Shown: positions 22,611-34,210, counted from the stretch's first letter. The stretch: DNA of 64,000 bases from Symsagittifera roscoffensis (GCF_963678635.1 NC_087068.1:19395789-19459788), one strand, 5' to 3'. The notes: generated by a model not told the origin, from the sequence alone. A program made the numbers and translations.

Positions 22611-23319
22611 TTAAAAATTGATAGTAACGCAAATTTCGTGAATAGAAACTGATAACTTTTGTTTTCTATTTTGACAATAACCGATATCTATGCCAAGAAG
22701 GAAAAAAAACATAGACAAAACGATAACACTGATTGTCAAGAAAACCCACGGTACCCAAACCGAATTAAACCAGCTTAAATAACCCGATAATTTATTCTTT
22801 TGAAGACTATTGATAAGTCTAACAAAGAAAACATAAAACACCAAAAAAATCGGAAGACAAATCCAAACCAAACAATTTAATTTTTGAGAAAAGGACACAA
22901 CCAAAACAACAAAAGGAAAAAAACCAGTAAAAAATAGGACACAAAAAGTTAACACGAAACAGGACCCCATAAAAAACCAGCATGAAATCATACCTTCACT
23001 CCTGGCCTAACCCACCAGAAGAGGACGACGTCCTGAGCATGCTTAATAGCCGGCCTAACCCACCGTGCTAGAACACACGCTTTGTGACAAACTCCTTATT
23101 TTTGATAAGAGGTACTCAAGTGGGAGTAATTTTTTTTAAAAATAACTGAACTAAAATAAAAGCTTTTGCGATAAAAACTAATAAAAAATCATAACTAAAA
23201 AGAAGAATTAACTAAACATTTATTTATGTAAATTATATAATGCATTAATATAGACCATACACAATCAAGAAGACGAGCATCAAGCAGCTAAGACGACCTC
23301 GCCACACTCAACCCACAGA

Positions 23320-23601
23320 ATGGCTGAACACAACCGATATGCAGCTCACAACCACAACTCAAAGGATTTGAAGTACGACTTGACTCCGAAGCAAAGAACT
23401 TCATTGAAACAGACCAATGACCACCTCGATGTTCAAGTATACGTACAGATCCGAGTTACAGGGCATTCCCTCCAAACTCGAGCTTCACGCCATTCCCAAT
23501 CCAGATCGAAACACAGTTCTCCACACCGATCAAGAACAGACGATCAAAACAAACCAATTGGAAATCAGATTGATTTTGTTGACGGTCTCAGTCATCGTTG
23601 A
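23320..23601 (+). CDS. duplicate of the 93-aa S/R/H-rich open frame
   Basis: Identical protein to the frame at 20198-20479, carried by the second copy of the tandem duplication. The same doubts apply; the overlapping 62-aa frame is at 23417-23605. Confidence 0.3.
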   Translation: MAEHNRYAAHNHNSKDLKYDLTPKQRTSLKQTNDHLDVQVYVQIRVTGHSLQTRASRHSQSRSKHSSPHRSRTDDQNKPIGNQIDFVDGLSHR

Positions 23602-23753
23602 ATGACAAAACAGCCTCGATGGTTCCAGCTTCCTGGAGCTCACACCTCCAAGGTCGGAATAGAAATGGTGCTCGCAAAATACAAACGATCATCATCCATC
23701 CTCCATTACAGAAAGAAGTCAAAAGAACAAAAAATCTGTAAGCCCCGGATGGG

Positions 23754-24112
23754 TGGAACCTGATCCAAAATATATATTATTATTGGTTATAAATTAGATA
23801 TTTTATCCCTATAAAATATTATAGACTAACCAATTACACTCCATCTAACTAACAACCCACTCATTTGTAAGTGCTGAAATTACTTGTAATTTCAGCACCA
23901 GAGCAGATTGAATTTAACTTACAACTTAGTTGCCTTTTCCAAGAGACCGACTCGTAACAAAATCAGTTTACTCTAGATCTATTGAGACTAAAAGATATAA
24001 GAGGAAGATTAAGATCGGTATTAGACTAAGAAGTTGCACGAATCTATCCGGCCGAAAATAAGATAGCGTGACGAGCAGACGTTGTACCTTATCTGAAATT
24101 ACTCTATGAGTT
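23754..24112 (+). repeat. LTR-like core, copy D
   Basis: Copy of core C carried by the second unit of the tandem duplication; hairpin at 23871-23898. Confidence 0.65.
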
Positions 24113-24268
24113 AGAAATCCATCACAACTCAATTGAGCAGGTTAAAACTACGTACTGCGCTTGCTCAAATTGGTGCTCTTTCAGGGAAAAGTTTTCATAA
24201 TTATTGGATTTATTGCACCACTTGGAAAACAAACTTTTTATTATTGCTGTCCATAGAAATGATCCTCT

Positions 24269-24642
24269 CTATGGGACCCCTGTTTCTGATTTGAAAAGGG
24301 TGATAATTTTACCTTCGATGGGGATAAAATCAAATCGCAATCCTATATCGAAAGGCGGCATATCTAAAAGAAAAAGGAATTGCTTGTTTCCTTCATTATT
24401 TCCATTCAAGTATTCTACAATGACGAGTGCGAGTGAACTCATATTCAGCCACGTGAACAATACTGTTTCCCTGTTTTATTTTGTAGGACTGCGTCTGTGG
24501 TGCGTGTGTTGCTGAACTAAATTTTCCATATACTTTATTCATGCTGCGGCCATATTCTCCCTTACTCCAATTTATAGAGTCACTTAATAAAACAACACGG
24601 CTCTTTTTATCAGCTCGCAATTTTATGAAATCGAATATTATA
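24269..24642 (-). pseudogene. duplicate of the minus-strand gene remnant
   Basis: Copy of the remnant at 21147-21520 in the second duplication unit. One codon differs (SMNE in copy 1, SMNK in copy 2), from the C/T difference noted for the duplication. Confidence 0.3.
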
Positions 24643-25856
24643 CGGTAAAAGACGCGGTTGAGTGCGCGGTTTTCATTTGTACAAATTCTCTACAAGTCAT
24701 TTTATCAACGATAAATTATTTTTAAATACACACGTCTTTTTTGCACACGAAAATTTTAAATGTACGCTGCGCGTTCATTTTCTTAGTAAAAAATGCTATA
24801 CCGTGATTGACTGAAAAAGCTAATCTAACTATCAAAAAATGGGGTCAAGGGCAAACATTCGCTATGTCAAACATCCGAACTTTTACATTAATTAAGTAAT
24901 AATTTGTCGTTAAAATTTCAAAAACAAGTTGGTCTGTCATCAGTTATCCAATTTAGTCCAACTTTGTCGAATCTCTGTTTAAGGTCGCCGGTCGGTTTAA
25001 GACCGCTATCTTACAGATTGATATGAGTTTGATTTCAACCTAACCTTGGTTGAGCAGTGTTTTCTAAGGTACCTTGAGGCTTCAAAAAAAAGAAAAGGTC
25101 TTCAAAAGAAAAGTTTTAATCTAAGGAATTACACGAACTTGTTCAGCCGAAAAAAGATAGCATGAAAAACACAAATTGAAGTTATGATAGAAAACTATTC
25201 TGTAAATCTATGGCATCCTCAGTTTTGGCTAAACTTTCGACGCATTTGAGCAAAGCACCCTCCACAAAATCGACCAAATTAACTAAATTTTGTCCCAAAA
25301 CTATAATTCAAAAATTACAGTCTAGAAAAATACTACTTTTTATTCAAAATTTGGCTGAGTGAAAAACAAATTGAACGATTTCAAGTTTGCAAAAATTGCT
25401 ATTTTTATTAAAATCAATTGTGTTCAAAAGTATTCAATATTTTTGTAATAACACTGATACGCAATAAAAGTTTTTTTTTGAGGCAAATAATAGTTTTTTT
25501 GAGGCAAGTAGGAAAAAGTTCATTTCGTTTCAAAAGCTTTGTGAAACTACTCGTTTCTTAGTTTGGCACAGTTTGGCCTCGTAATGTGGTTGGCTCAAAA
25601 ATAAAAGTTTGTTCCGTCAACTAAAACAACTTTATCACCTCTATACCGTGTGGGGGCTCTCGATCATTGACTCGTTCCAAGTTTCTTAAGGTGTTATATT
25701 TTATGCCAAGAACAAATTGGTGTTGCATTGCCTTAAAAATTGATAGTAACGCAAATTTCGTGAATAGAAACTGATAACTTTTGTTTTCTATTTTGACAAT
25801 AACCGATATCTATGCCAAGAAGGAAAAAAAACATAGACAAAACGATAACACTGATT

Positions 25857-26198
25857 TGCAAAACTGTATGAATCTTGCATTTTTAAGTGTATAGAATTTT
25901 ATGGCAAGCATTATAGTTCTATGGAGGTCAACCCGTGTAGTAAGACTCAGCTTTGCGTTGCACAGTCTTAGAATTTCATCAATGAGCTTATTTTTTGTTG
26001 ACAGTTTTACAATATAGACTACTTATCACTCATTGCGGTCTTCTCTACATACCAAATTATACTTCAAATTGACAAAATTTACTCAATAATTTACACCTAT
26101 TGATTATTTGAAATATTCCTGCTTTCGAAATATTCTTTCGAAATATTCCTGCTCGTTGATTTTGTTAGTGTGGGAACCTCAATACAATATGCAATATT
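25857..26198. promoter_or_regulatory. upstream region of the SLC18B1-like gene
   Basis: No open frame of note between the duplication and the first ATG at 26199. A direct repeat GAAATATTC(CTGCT/TTTC) occurs three times near 26111-26155. I assume the promoter and 5' untranslated sequence lie here, but I see no decisive element. Confidence 0.3.
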
Positions 26199-26722
26199 AT
26201 GTCGTCGGGAGTTACAGCAACGACGATTCCTGCAATATATGGCGAGCAGCATCGGTGAGCTTTTTCAACAATATTTTTCCTTAAGATTGCGATCGATATC
26301 TAGTTTGGTTGAACAAAAAATTCAAATAGTTTTCATATATGAAAAAGGCTATAGCGAAACCATAGGCATAATATTTTATTCATTTGAAAAGGTAAAAAAA
26401 TTGCTAAAAAATCTATGATTAACCGTTTACCATTTAGAAGAATCCCTAAAACTGATATTATCTCGTTTTTTTTTCACTGGCGTTTCTAGAATTTCCTCGA
26501 ATACGGGGATTCGAATTATTATTATTTTTTTAATCTATGCTCATTTTGAACGCCAAAAAGGCCCATTTAGGCATAAATTATATGGCGCAAGCGTACATTT
26601 TTAAAAATGAGCCAAAATTACCGTTTTTGAGCCAAAAATTCTGTTTTTGAGTCAATGAAGGTTTTAATTTGAAACTACCAGCAAATATTTTGGTAAATTT
26701 GGCTAACAGTGGTGAGAACATT

Positions 26723-27240
26723 ATTGTTCCGACTTTCGATACGAAAGTAACGGAATACTTGTGCTCGGGGTGGGTTTTTTTCAGACAAATTTCGACTTTT
26801 TAACTAGCCATTTTTGACGGTAATTTTTACATCATTCAAACGGTATTGTTGTTTTGAGCTCAAATTTTAAAACATATTTTACCAATCATCATTTTTCGTA
26901 AAGTTACGGGGGTTTAAAGATTGCCATTTTGGCCAATTTGGGACAATTAACGCGCGATATATTTCGCGCTATTAACGCGTAAGTGGAGAGTTAATCCGTC
27001 TTAGAAATCGTTCCAAATTGGTTGAAGGACGCCTATTTGTCATAATTGGTTTGCTACAAGGAGCAAATTAGATTCTTTTGTACTGTATATGGGGTGTGGG
27101 AGGATGGTTTTCATAAAAAGTTTTAGAAAATTTTTTTTTCATTTTTTTTAAAATTTCATTTAATTTTTTAATTTTATTTTTGCTCCATAAACCTTAAAAG
27201 GCAGTCGGAACAATCAGGGCTTCGCCCTGATACAAGCAGT
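26723..27240 (+). repeat. hairpin-rich repeat R1, copy 1
   Basis: About 515 bp within the first intron of the transporter gene. It matches 45484-45997 in reverse orientation, and a fragment at 54274-54389. Three hairpins are visible: ACTTTCG-ATA-CGAAAGT near 26733, GCGCGA...TCGCGC at 26952-26969, and TCAGGGC-TTC-GCCCTGA at 27214-27230. No coding capacity. It is probably a non-autonomous transposon. Confidence 0.75.
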
Positions 27241-28771
27241 CTTGTTAGGAGGCAATGAACAAACAAAAGTGAAATTAAACGCAAATTCAGAGTTTTTCTT
27301 TTAAAAATCTCTCTTAAATTGTCCATACATCAACTCCTTTGAGTTTTAGCTATTTTTTTTCATAGACCAAGAGCAAGGCATCAGAGCTACCCTCTATGAA
27401 ACTATCAATTTTTAGTTTCAATTACTTACCAATGTAATCCGGGCCTGAAAATGCCAAATTTTTCAGCTGCACTAACTTGCATCGTAGTGAACACTTTCTT
27501 TAACAAGCGGTGTAAAATAATCTTGTATACAACATTAAACATTCTCAGCGAACAAGTTGCATTAATCAGTGCGAAACGTTTATTGATCGTGGCAGTTTTA
27601 CAATTTATCACGCGGATTGAAACATTTAGCGCATATGAAGAAACTTGACTGTTTCAGACTCGTTTTACGTTGGCAAGTCTTTGAAATCAAATTTGATGGT
27701 TTATAGATGCTAGCTCTGATGTTTTGCTCTTGTTCTAAGTAGAAATTTTCCTGAAATTTGAAGGTCATGAAAACAGTATCGACTTCTATGAATTATCAAA
27801 GTTTTTTTCAAAATAAAAATTTTACCTAATGAGCTAGTTTTTTTTAAAATTGGAATAATTTTATTAGAAGAATTGTCAATTATAAGTTTTTTAGAAATTC
27901 AAAGAGTTTTCAGTGCATTTTTTTATTCGAATTTTTTTTTCAAAAAATAAGTCTATTTACTTGTTTTGTATTTTTTTTGTTTATTTGCGTTCATTGACTT
28001 TTTTTTCAATTTTGTATGTTTCATCAAAACTAATCATTCATTTGGCACAGTTCCTTTCTCAAGCCCGAGCTATGTCGCATAAACGTGTTAAATAGGTTCG
28101 TGAAGATCATTTGTTGAACTCTCTAGTTGAAAGCAAAATGTTGTTATAAAATTGAACTTTGTTTCTTTTTAAGGCACCAAAATGGATCCGACGCAGCAGC
28201 AGATGGTCCGATAGAGGGTACGAAGAGAGACAATGAGAGAAAGTGCGAGAGAAGATCGGAGGGAAAGGGGAGAAGAATGATGTGCTTGACGTCTTTGGTC
28301 GTGCTCTACCTGGCCGAGGGGATCAATGTGTCGGCCACCGGACCATTCTTCCCCATCGAGGCAATGGAAAAGGGAGTGTCCCAGTCGATGGTGGGAGTGA
28401 TCTCTGCCATCACCATGTTCGCCATGTGGCTCACTTCAATCACTCTCCTCTTCCTCGCATCTGATCGGAACAAGAGGCCACTCTTCTACTTTGGACTGTT
28501 CACTTCAGCTGCCACGTGTATTCTCTTTGGAGAGTTGCAGCGTATCTCCGACACACACCTCTTCATCGCTTCCTGTCTCGCCACTCGATTCCTCATGGGT
28601 GTGGGCTGTGCCTGCATTTGGGCCACAGGCGCACCCATCCTCATCCCATTATTCCCAGGAAAAGCTGGCAAAATATTTGGTTTGCTCGAGTTCTGCGCGG
28701 GGTTTGGCCAAATGGCCGGTCCTCCTTTCGGAAGTCTTCTGTTCTCGATCGGCGGCTACAGTCTTCCGTTC

Positions 28772-28774
28772 TGA
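28772..28774 (+). other. in-frame TGA at codon 219 of the transporter
   Basis: TTC TGA GTA interrupts an otherwise open 1309-bp exon just before the sixth membrane segment (VAGLIEIVAGLFCVVCLSLL). A single G-to-A change from TGG would explain it. Termination here would leave about five membrane segments. Confidence 0.85.
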
Positions 28775-30080
28775 GTAGCCGGATTGATCGAAATCGTAGC
28801 CGGTTTATTCTGCGTCGTATGCTTGTCTCTTCTAGACAAGAAGCAACAGAAGATAGAAAAGAAATCCCAAGTACATCAGTCGTCTTCGAAACTAGAAGCT
28901 TCCTCTTCGGTGATCCATGGAAGTACGCGGTCTCTCCAGACACCGAAGGAGGAGCAAAACAAGGTGTCCAGGACAGCTCTCAAGTTCATTTTTCACCCGG
29001 GAATAATTCTGGTGTCTCTACCTGTGCTGACAATCATGTGTGAGGTCGGGTTCTTTCAAGTGGCTCTTGCACCCTACTTGCTGCAAACTTTTGCAATCGA
29101 CGGCACTTCGTCTGGAAACATTTTCCTCATCCACGCCGCAACTTCTGCAGTCACATGTGCTCTGTTCGGAGTTCTCGTCGACAAAGGATTCGCTAGTGTC
29201 TCGTTTATTGTGTGCACTTGTTTGACTGCATTTAGTTATTTTCTTTTAGGTCTTCCTCTCTTAATTACCAACTCACACCATTCGCAAGAAATCACTGCTA
29301 AACTGCTCCTCTATGGTGGCCTGGCACTGCTGGGCCTAACTGCCAACGGAGGCTTCGTGCCCGTATATTTCCTTTTTGAAAGAATAGCCCAACTGGCCAA
29401 AATTGACTGTCAGTCGAAGATCCGCATCTACGTTTGCACCTGGCTGAACTCTTGCTACGCAGTGGGCAGTATTTTGGGTCAAGTGAGTATAAGTACTGAG
29501 GATTATTACTTTTTTCCTGATGAACAGTAAACATGAAAAAAAACTTAAACTGATGAAAAAAGTGAGTTTTTTATTCTGCCCCTTTCGGACCGGGCTATTC
29601 TCATGCCCAAAGGACAGAATGCGCAGAACTTCTCAACCAATCAATGCCCTGCTTTAAACTGTCATAATATAACTGATTTTTTTGCTTATTGATTTCGAAT
29701 TTATGAATATTGAAATCCGATTGGCTGACAAAATTTTCGCGCTTTCGGTCCTTTCCACACGAGGGAGCTCCGCTACGTATCAATTCTGCTTAGTAAAATC
29801 AACTTAATTTGCAATTAACTTGATAAAAGCCTGTTTTTAAAGAAAGCATTTTTTGTTTCAGATTGTAGTCGGTGGATTTTTCTTTGAAGCTTTCGAATTC
29901 TACAGAAGCTGTCTGTTACTGTCTGTTTTGGCTTCTGCATCCTTTGTTGCTGGACTCTGTTACTTGATGCATTCCGGATTGTTGAAGAGGGCTTATGACA
30001 ATGAGGATGTAAATGAAACGAAGACAGAGGAAACAGGACAGATCAAAGTGACTAACTTACCAACTGAAATTGATGCCTAA

Positions 30081-31017
30081 CAAAGTTTTAGAAGATACAG
30101 TTAATTTTTTTGTTTTTTAAAGCCAATTTTCAGAGCCTGTTTTGGGGCGATAATCAAAATGCAATATGACTTTAAAACTGTAGTTTTATCTGTTGGATGA
30201 TAATGTAGTAGTTTTTGACCGCGTGTTTTGAAAGGATTCTTCTGAATTCCGTTTTAAAATTAAACCATTTGATTGGTATGAGCTAAGATTAGCGACTGGC
30301 TAATGAGTAATCAATTTTGTCAAAAAAAGTTTTTTTTTTTTTTTAAAAATACAGATCATCATAATCTAGATTGATATAAAATGAGCTAAGAAGTATTCAA
30401 GATGCACCAAAACCATGTTCCAATCAACCAGCAAACTAGACAGCATAAAAAGTAGAATAACCATCAGATGATAATTCTGTCCATCAGCAAATTTTTTTGA
30501 CCATCAGCAAAACAGTTTTAAGCTATACTGATGACTATCTGATGACAATTTTTTCCATCAGAGAAACATTTCTAGATTTCGCAAAAACAAGCAGTTGTAA
30601 TTCATATATTCTATGTTCTAAATCTTAGCAATTTTATGTTCCGAATCTTTGTGGCCGCAAGTTTGTTTTTACCTTCAGAGTTTTCATTTTTACCCTCAGA
30701 GTCTTCCGAATCATTTTTAGATGTCTTAACTGTTTCAGTGATGTGCTTATATGTTCTACTTAAAAAGAATTAGAAATTTATGTTTTCAGCAAAAAATTGA
30801 TTAATTTTTGACCGAAGTATCCACTTTTGCATTGCTACAAACTATCGATAACAACCTAAAATATCTTGTACAAAATAAATGCCATTAAATCTTTCACAAA
30901 CAGGTCAAGCAATTCTGTCTCTGAAACGGCTGAAAAAAAAGAGTCAACAATTGTATTTGGAGGGCTCCAGTGTACTTTTTTGTCAAACAGTTGTTGAAGA
31001 AAGATTGGAAGATTTTT
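30081..31017. other. A/T-rich region downstream of the transporter gene
   Basis: No gene. Short repeats of CCATCAG(A/C)AAA lie near 30470-30570, with AATAAA at 30874-30879. Confidence 0.4.
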
Positions 31018-31360
31018 TTTTCCTAAGAAAACTTACGCATTTCGCCGATCTTTTTCAGTGTAAATTTTAATTGTGATTCTACTGATTTGAAAAAAAAACA
31101 AAGATAGCCGTTTACTGCACACGTTTTTTCCTAAGAAAGTTCACGCATGTACCTGAAGTTTTTCAGTTTACACTTTAATTGTGATTCTACTGATTTGAAA
31201 AAAAAAACAAAGACAGCCGTTGCTATGCAAGTAGTAACACCCGTTTTTCCTAAGAAAACTTACGCATGCCCCTGAATTTTTACAGTCTACATTTTAATTG
31301 TGATTCTACTGATTTGAAAAAAATACAAGGATAGTTGGTTACTATGCAAATAGCACAAAA
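31018..31360. repeat. three tandem copies of a ~106-118 bp unit
   Basis: Each unit starts near TTTCCTAAGAAA(A/G)(C/T)T(T/C)ACGCAT (about 31018, 31126 and 31244) and includes AATTGTGATTCTACTGATTT followed by an A run. The units have diverged by substitutions and small indels. Confidence 0.85.
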
Positions 31361-32500
31361 TGTTCCGACCCTAGTCATTAAAAATTAAAAAGAATTTTTT
31401 TTTCAAATTAGTGTAAATTTTTCTGGGTGGTTTGATAAAAAGATTTGACGTAAAACTATTATTTAGTCATATTTGACGATTATAGTAATATAGACAAACA
31501 AAAAACAGATTTTGAAGAAAAAGAACCAAAAAAGCTAAAATAAATCTTAAGAAAAACATTTCAAATTTTTTTTTTCAATTTTTGCAATTTTTTTTGAATT
31601 TTGGAATTGTTTGATTCCCGAAATGGCATTGAATATCTTCAAAAACTAATTTACACAATTAAAATTAAAGCTAAGCATAATAAGTGTTGTAAATGGCCTA
31701 AATTAAGCATAAGAAAGCGTGCTCGCTTGCTTTATTAGCTCAAATTCAGACGACAAATCAAAATTTTCAAACCAGTTTCAAAATTTGTTTGATAATTTTT
31801 AAGGTCGCTCGAATCAGTACTGAAATAGCGGCAATATGATATATCGCTCAGCCCAAACCAATGTTTTTGAGGTACCTGATTTTTTGTGTGGAAAATACAA
31901 AAAAAACAAGGATAGCCGGTTACTGTGCGAGTAATGACCCGACCATAGTTTTTGAAAAACTGTATAAAAAAAATTTTTTTTTCAAAAGAGTGAAGCTTTT
32001 TTTCGCGGTAGATGATAACAAAAGTCTGAAGTAAATTATAATTTAGGCATATTTTACATTCATAATAAAGAAAAGCAATTTTGACACAAGTTTTTTTTAA
32101 AAAAAATGACTAGAAAAACAAAAAGTATAAAACAACTCAAAATATTTCATTTTTTATTTCAGAAATTTTTCCAATTTTTTAAACTTTTTAGCTCTCAAAA
32201 TGGAGCTACAAAACTCCAAGAACTAATTTTACTTACTTAATGTTAAGTGGTTTAACTTCCGCTTAATTAATCTGTTGTATGCCTGATCGTTTGTTTTATT
32301 TGCTCAAAATTAGACATAAAATCAAAATTCAAACCAATTTTTTTCAAAATTAGAAAAAAAGTTGAGGGAATTTCTTAAAATAGTTCGAGTCAATAGTAAA
32401 AAATGCTTCAATATGATATATCAATGAGCCCTACGATGATTTTTTGTGGTACCCGAATTTGCGTGGAAAACCAACAAACAGAAGAAAAAACTAAAACACA
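31361..32500. repeat. two diverged copies of a ~550 bp repeat R2
   Basis: Sequence at 31361-31880 (CGACCCTAGT..., then TGATAAAAAGATTTGACGTAAA, then TGATATATC...TGAGGTACC) matches in order a second block at about 31930-32460. A third copy lies at 50105-50575. No open frame of note; function unknown, probably an old dispersed repeat. Confidence 0.65.
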
Positions 32501-32568
32501 CCCGAATACAAAGTTCATCTCCATTTTAAATAGTCGTTTTTTGTAAGTAGCAACTTTTTAAACTATTT

Positions 32569-32655
32569 TTATATTCTCACTCTAAAAGTGAGATGGACAG
32601 CAAGGCAATTGATTATATTCTCACTCTAAAAGTGAGATGGACAGCAAGGCATTTG
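32569..32655. repeat. 44-bp direct repeat with internal hairpin
   Basis: ATATTCTCACTCTAAAAGTG plus the following AGATGGACAGCAAGGCA occurs twice, one directly after the other. Each copy contains a stem TCTCAC...GTGAGA. Confidence 0.9.
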
Positions 32656-33125
32656 TCTTTAATGAATTCATTTATGATAAAACATTGTTGAAATGGAGTT
32701 TTGGAGAAATTGTAAATTAAAATTTTGCTCGATCCAAATTTTAATTTAAGATTGAACTTTTTTTTTGCAAAGTTAACCGAAAATTAGACTTTGTTAGACT
32801 GGCTTCTATCGTAAGACACCGACGTCTGGTAATTTTTTTTGTGTGAACACAATTTTTCCCAAAAAACTCAGCTCTCACATCAACTTAAGATTTCGATATC
32901 TTTAAAGATAAAAATCACAATTGGTCTGAATAAAAAAAACTCTTTGTAGCAATAATCTTTCGTCAGTTTTCTCGAAAATCGAAATTATAAAATGTTGTTT
33001 ATAATTAATTGGATGAAGCCTCTACTTGATCTTTTCGGCGGCACGATATTAAATTAATTCAGAACTATTTCAATTTCAGCTAAGACCCTTCATAAACAAA
33101 ATCTTCGGCAAAAATGTCAAGTTTG

Positions 33126-34210
33126 TCAACTTTGGTGATCAATCGATTATAACATTTTTCGCAAGCAATATTAATCGATTATAATGGGTTTTCATGGTCT
33201 GTCTCCATAAAATTCTAAAATAGTCAGTTAAAAATAAATCATAATCGATTATGAAACAAATAAAACAGAAATCAGTTTTATCCATTATAATCGATTATAA
33301 CGGTTATAATGGGTTATGATGGATTATAATTGATTATAATGGATTATAATAGATTTTTTTGGGTAAGAACCTGGTTTTTCCATCAGCTTGAAATCGAATA
33401 TTCAAAACTTGAAAGTTGCATTTTTTAATTTGTATTTTACATTTGGCTACAACAAAAACTTGTATGATTTTCTACTTGTTTTTTTTGCACTTGTCCTTAT
33501 TCCTAAATACTTTCACTAACTCCCACCATTCATACTTTCTTCCTTTACCACCCCCTCCACTTCGCCACCACTTACCCCTTACTTACATTTACCGTAAAAA
33601 TACCAGAAAAAATACCCTACGCGTGCCACCTACCACCCCCCTTGCCACCTATAAAATTTTATGGAACTTTTTACGTAGCAACTGCACTAAACAGGAAATG
33701 CAACAATTTTGAAAAAAAACTTGTATATTTCATGACTAACATCTCAAAAAAATCCATTAAAAACCGATTATAAAGAATTATGTTGGCATAAAAAATTATA
33801 AGAAATGTAATCCATTTTAAATGGATTATAATCGATTATAATGGATTATATTGATATAAAAAATAATTGATTTTAATCCATTTTGATGGATTATAATCGA
33901 TTATTTTTGTAATTTTATAGATACTGACTATCAATTGACAATATAATGGATTATATCCATGGAACCCCAGTGCGGGGGGGGGGGGGGCTGTTGTTGAGAA
34001 TAGAAAAATTGGGAAAATTATAGAGATTATAATCCATTATAATCCATTATAGTGAATTTAAGAAGGATTATAATGAACTGAACTTTTTTCTCTAAAAATA
34101 ATGGATTATATAAGATAATAATCGATTGCGTGGTCCCAACGTATAATTATAATAGATTATAAAGCCAACAATTTTTTTACTACGAAAATCAATTTAATCG
34201 ATTATTATCC
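33126..34210. repeat. TAATCGATTA palindrome-rich zone 1
   Basis: The palindrome TAATCGATTA and the related TTATAATGGATTATAAT recur irregularly across this stretch, with other sequence between them, including a pyrimidine-rich segment at about 33520-33600 and a run of G at 33974-33987. A similar zone is at 47866-48860. No gene seen. Confidence 0.8.

Larger units (their letters stand above)
19616..22734. repeat. 3.12-kb tandem duplication, copy 1
   Basis: Every landmark here recurs exactly 3122 bp later (for example the ATG at 20198 and 23320, and the core at 20632 and 23754). The copies are almost identical; I saw single-base differences at about 20041 (T/G) and 21413 (C/T). Copy 1 holds a G/C-richer segment at 20150-20640, the LTR-like core C and a decayed minus-strand open region at 21147-21520. 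A 3-base filler (GTC) separates the copies. Confidence 0.95.
22738..25856. repeat. 3.12-kb tandem duplication, copy 2
   Basis: Second copy, ending at CACTGATT (25856), just as copy 1 ends at 22734. Its left edge joins CACTGATT-GTC to AAGAAAACCC. The near-identity means the event is recent compared with the decay of the surrounding element, or that it is an assembly artefact. Confidence 0.95.
26199..30080 (+). pseudogene. SLC18B1-like vesicular polyamine transporter, one in-frame TGA
   Basis: Three exons: 26199-26254, 28174-29482 and 29862-30080. Donors are GTGAGC and GTGAGT, acceptors TTTTTAAG and TTTGTTTCAG; phases agree (2 and 0) and the total is 528 codons including the stop. Family signals are GPFFPIEAMEKGVSQSMVG after the first membrane segment, SCLATRFLMGVGCA, KIFGLLEFCAGFGQMAGPPF and GSLLFSIGGYSLPF. 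It is a 12-segment major facilitator, known in the family to load polyamines into vesicles by proton exchange. The N-terminal ~50 residues are charged and cytoplasmic; a K/S/Q-rich loop at about 240-300 divides the two halves. Codon 219 (28772-28774) is TGA where relatives commonly have Trp (LPF-W). Everything else is open, so this is a recent null allele, a sequence error or a readthrough case. AATAAA at 30874 is a possible poly(A) signal. Confidence 0.8.

Noticed and set aside
27214-27239. Helitron 3' end (hairpin followed by CTRR)
   Set aside because: The TCAGGGC/GCCCTGA hairpin is suggestive, but no CTRR end follows in either copy; both continue to ...CTTGTT. No Rep/helicase sequence is present.
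9519-28774. TGA read as tryptophan throughout the window
   Set aside because: Two TGA codons do fall at expected Trp positions (11483 and 28772), but pol also has TGA at non-Trp positions and TAA and TAG stops in frame, and the PHYHD1-like gene ends normally in TGA. Decay is the simpler explanation.
28243-29534. Overlapping frames on both strands of the transporter exons (for example 28516-29043 + and 28641-28943 -)
   Set aside because: They are shadows of the G+C-rich exon; only the frame with SLC18B1-type motifs fits splice phases.
33126-34210. CRISPR-like array
   Set aside because: The repeated word is a short palindrome with irregular spacing in a eukaryotic genome, without fixed repeat and spacer lengths.
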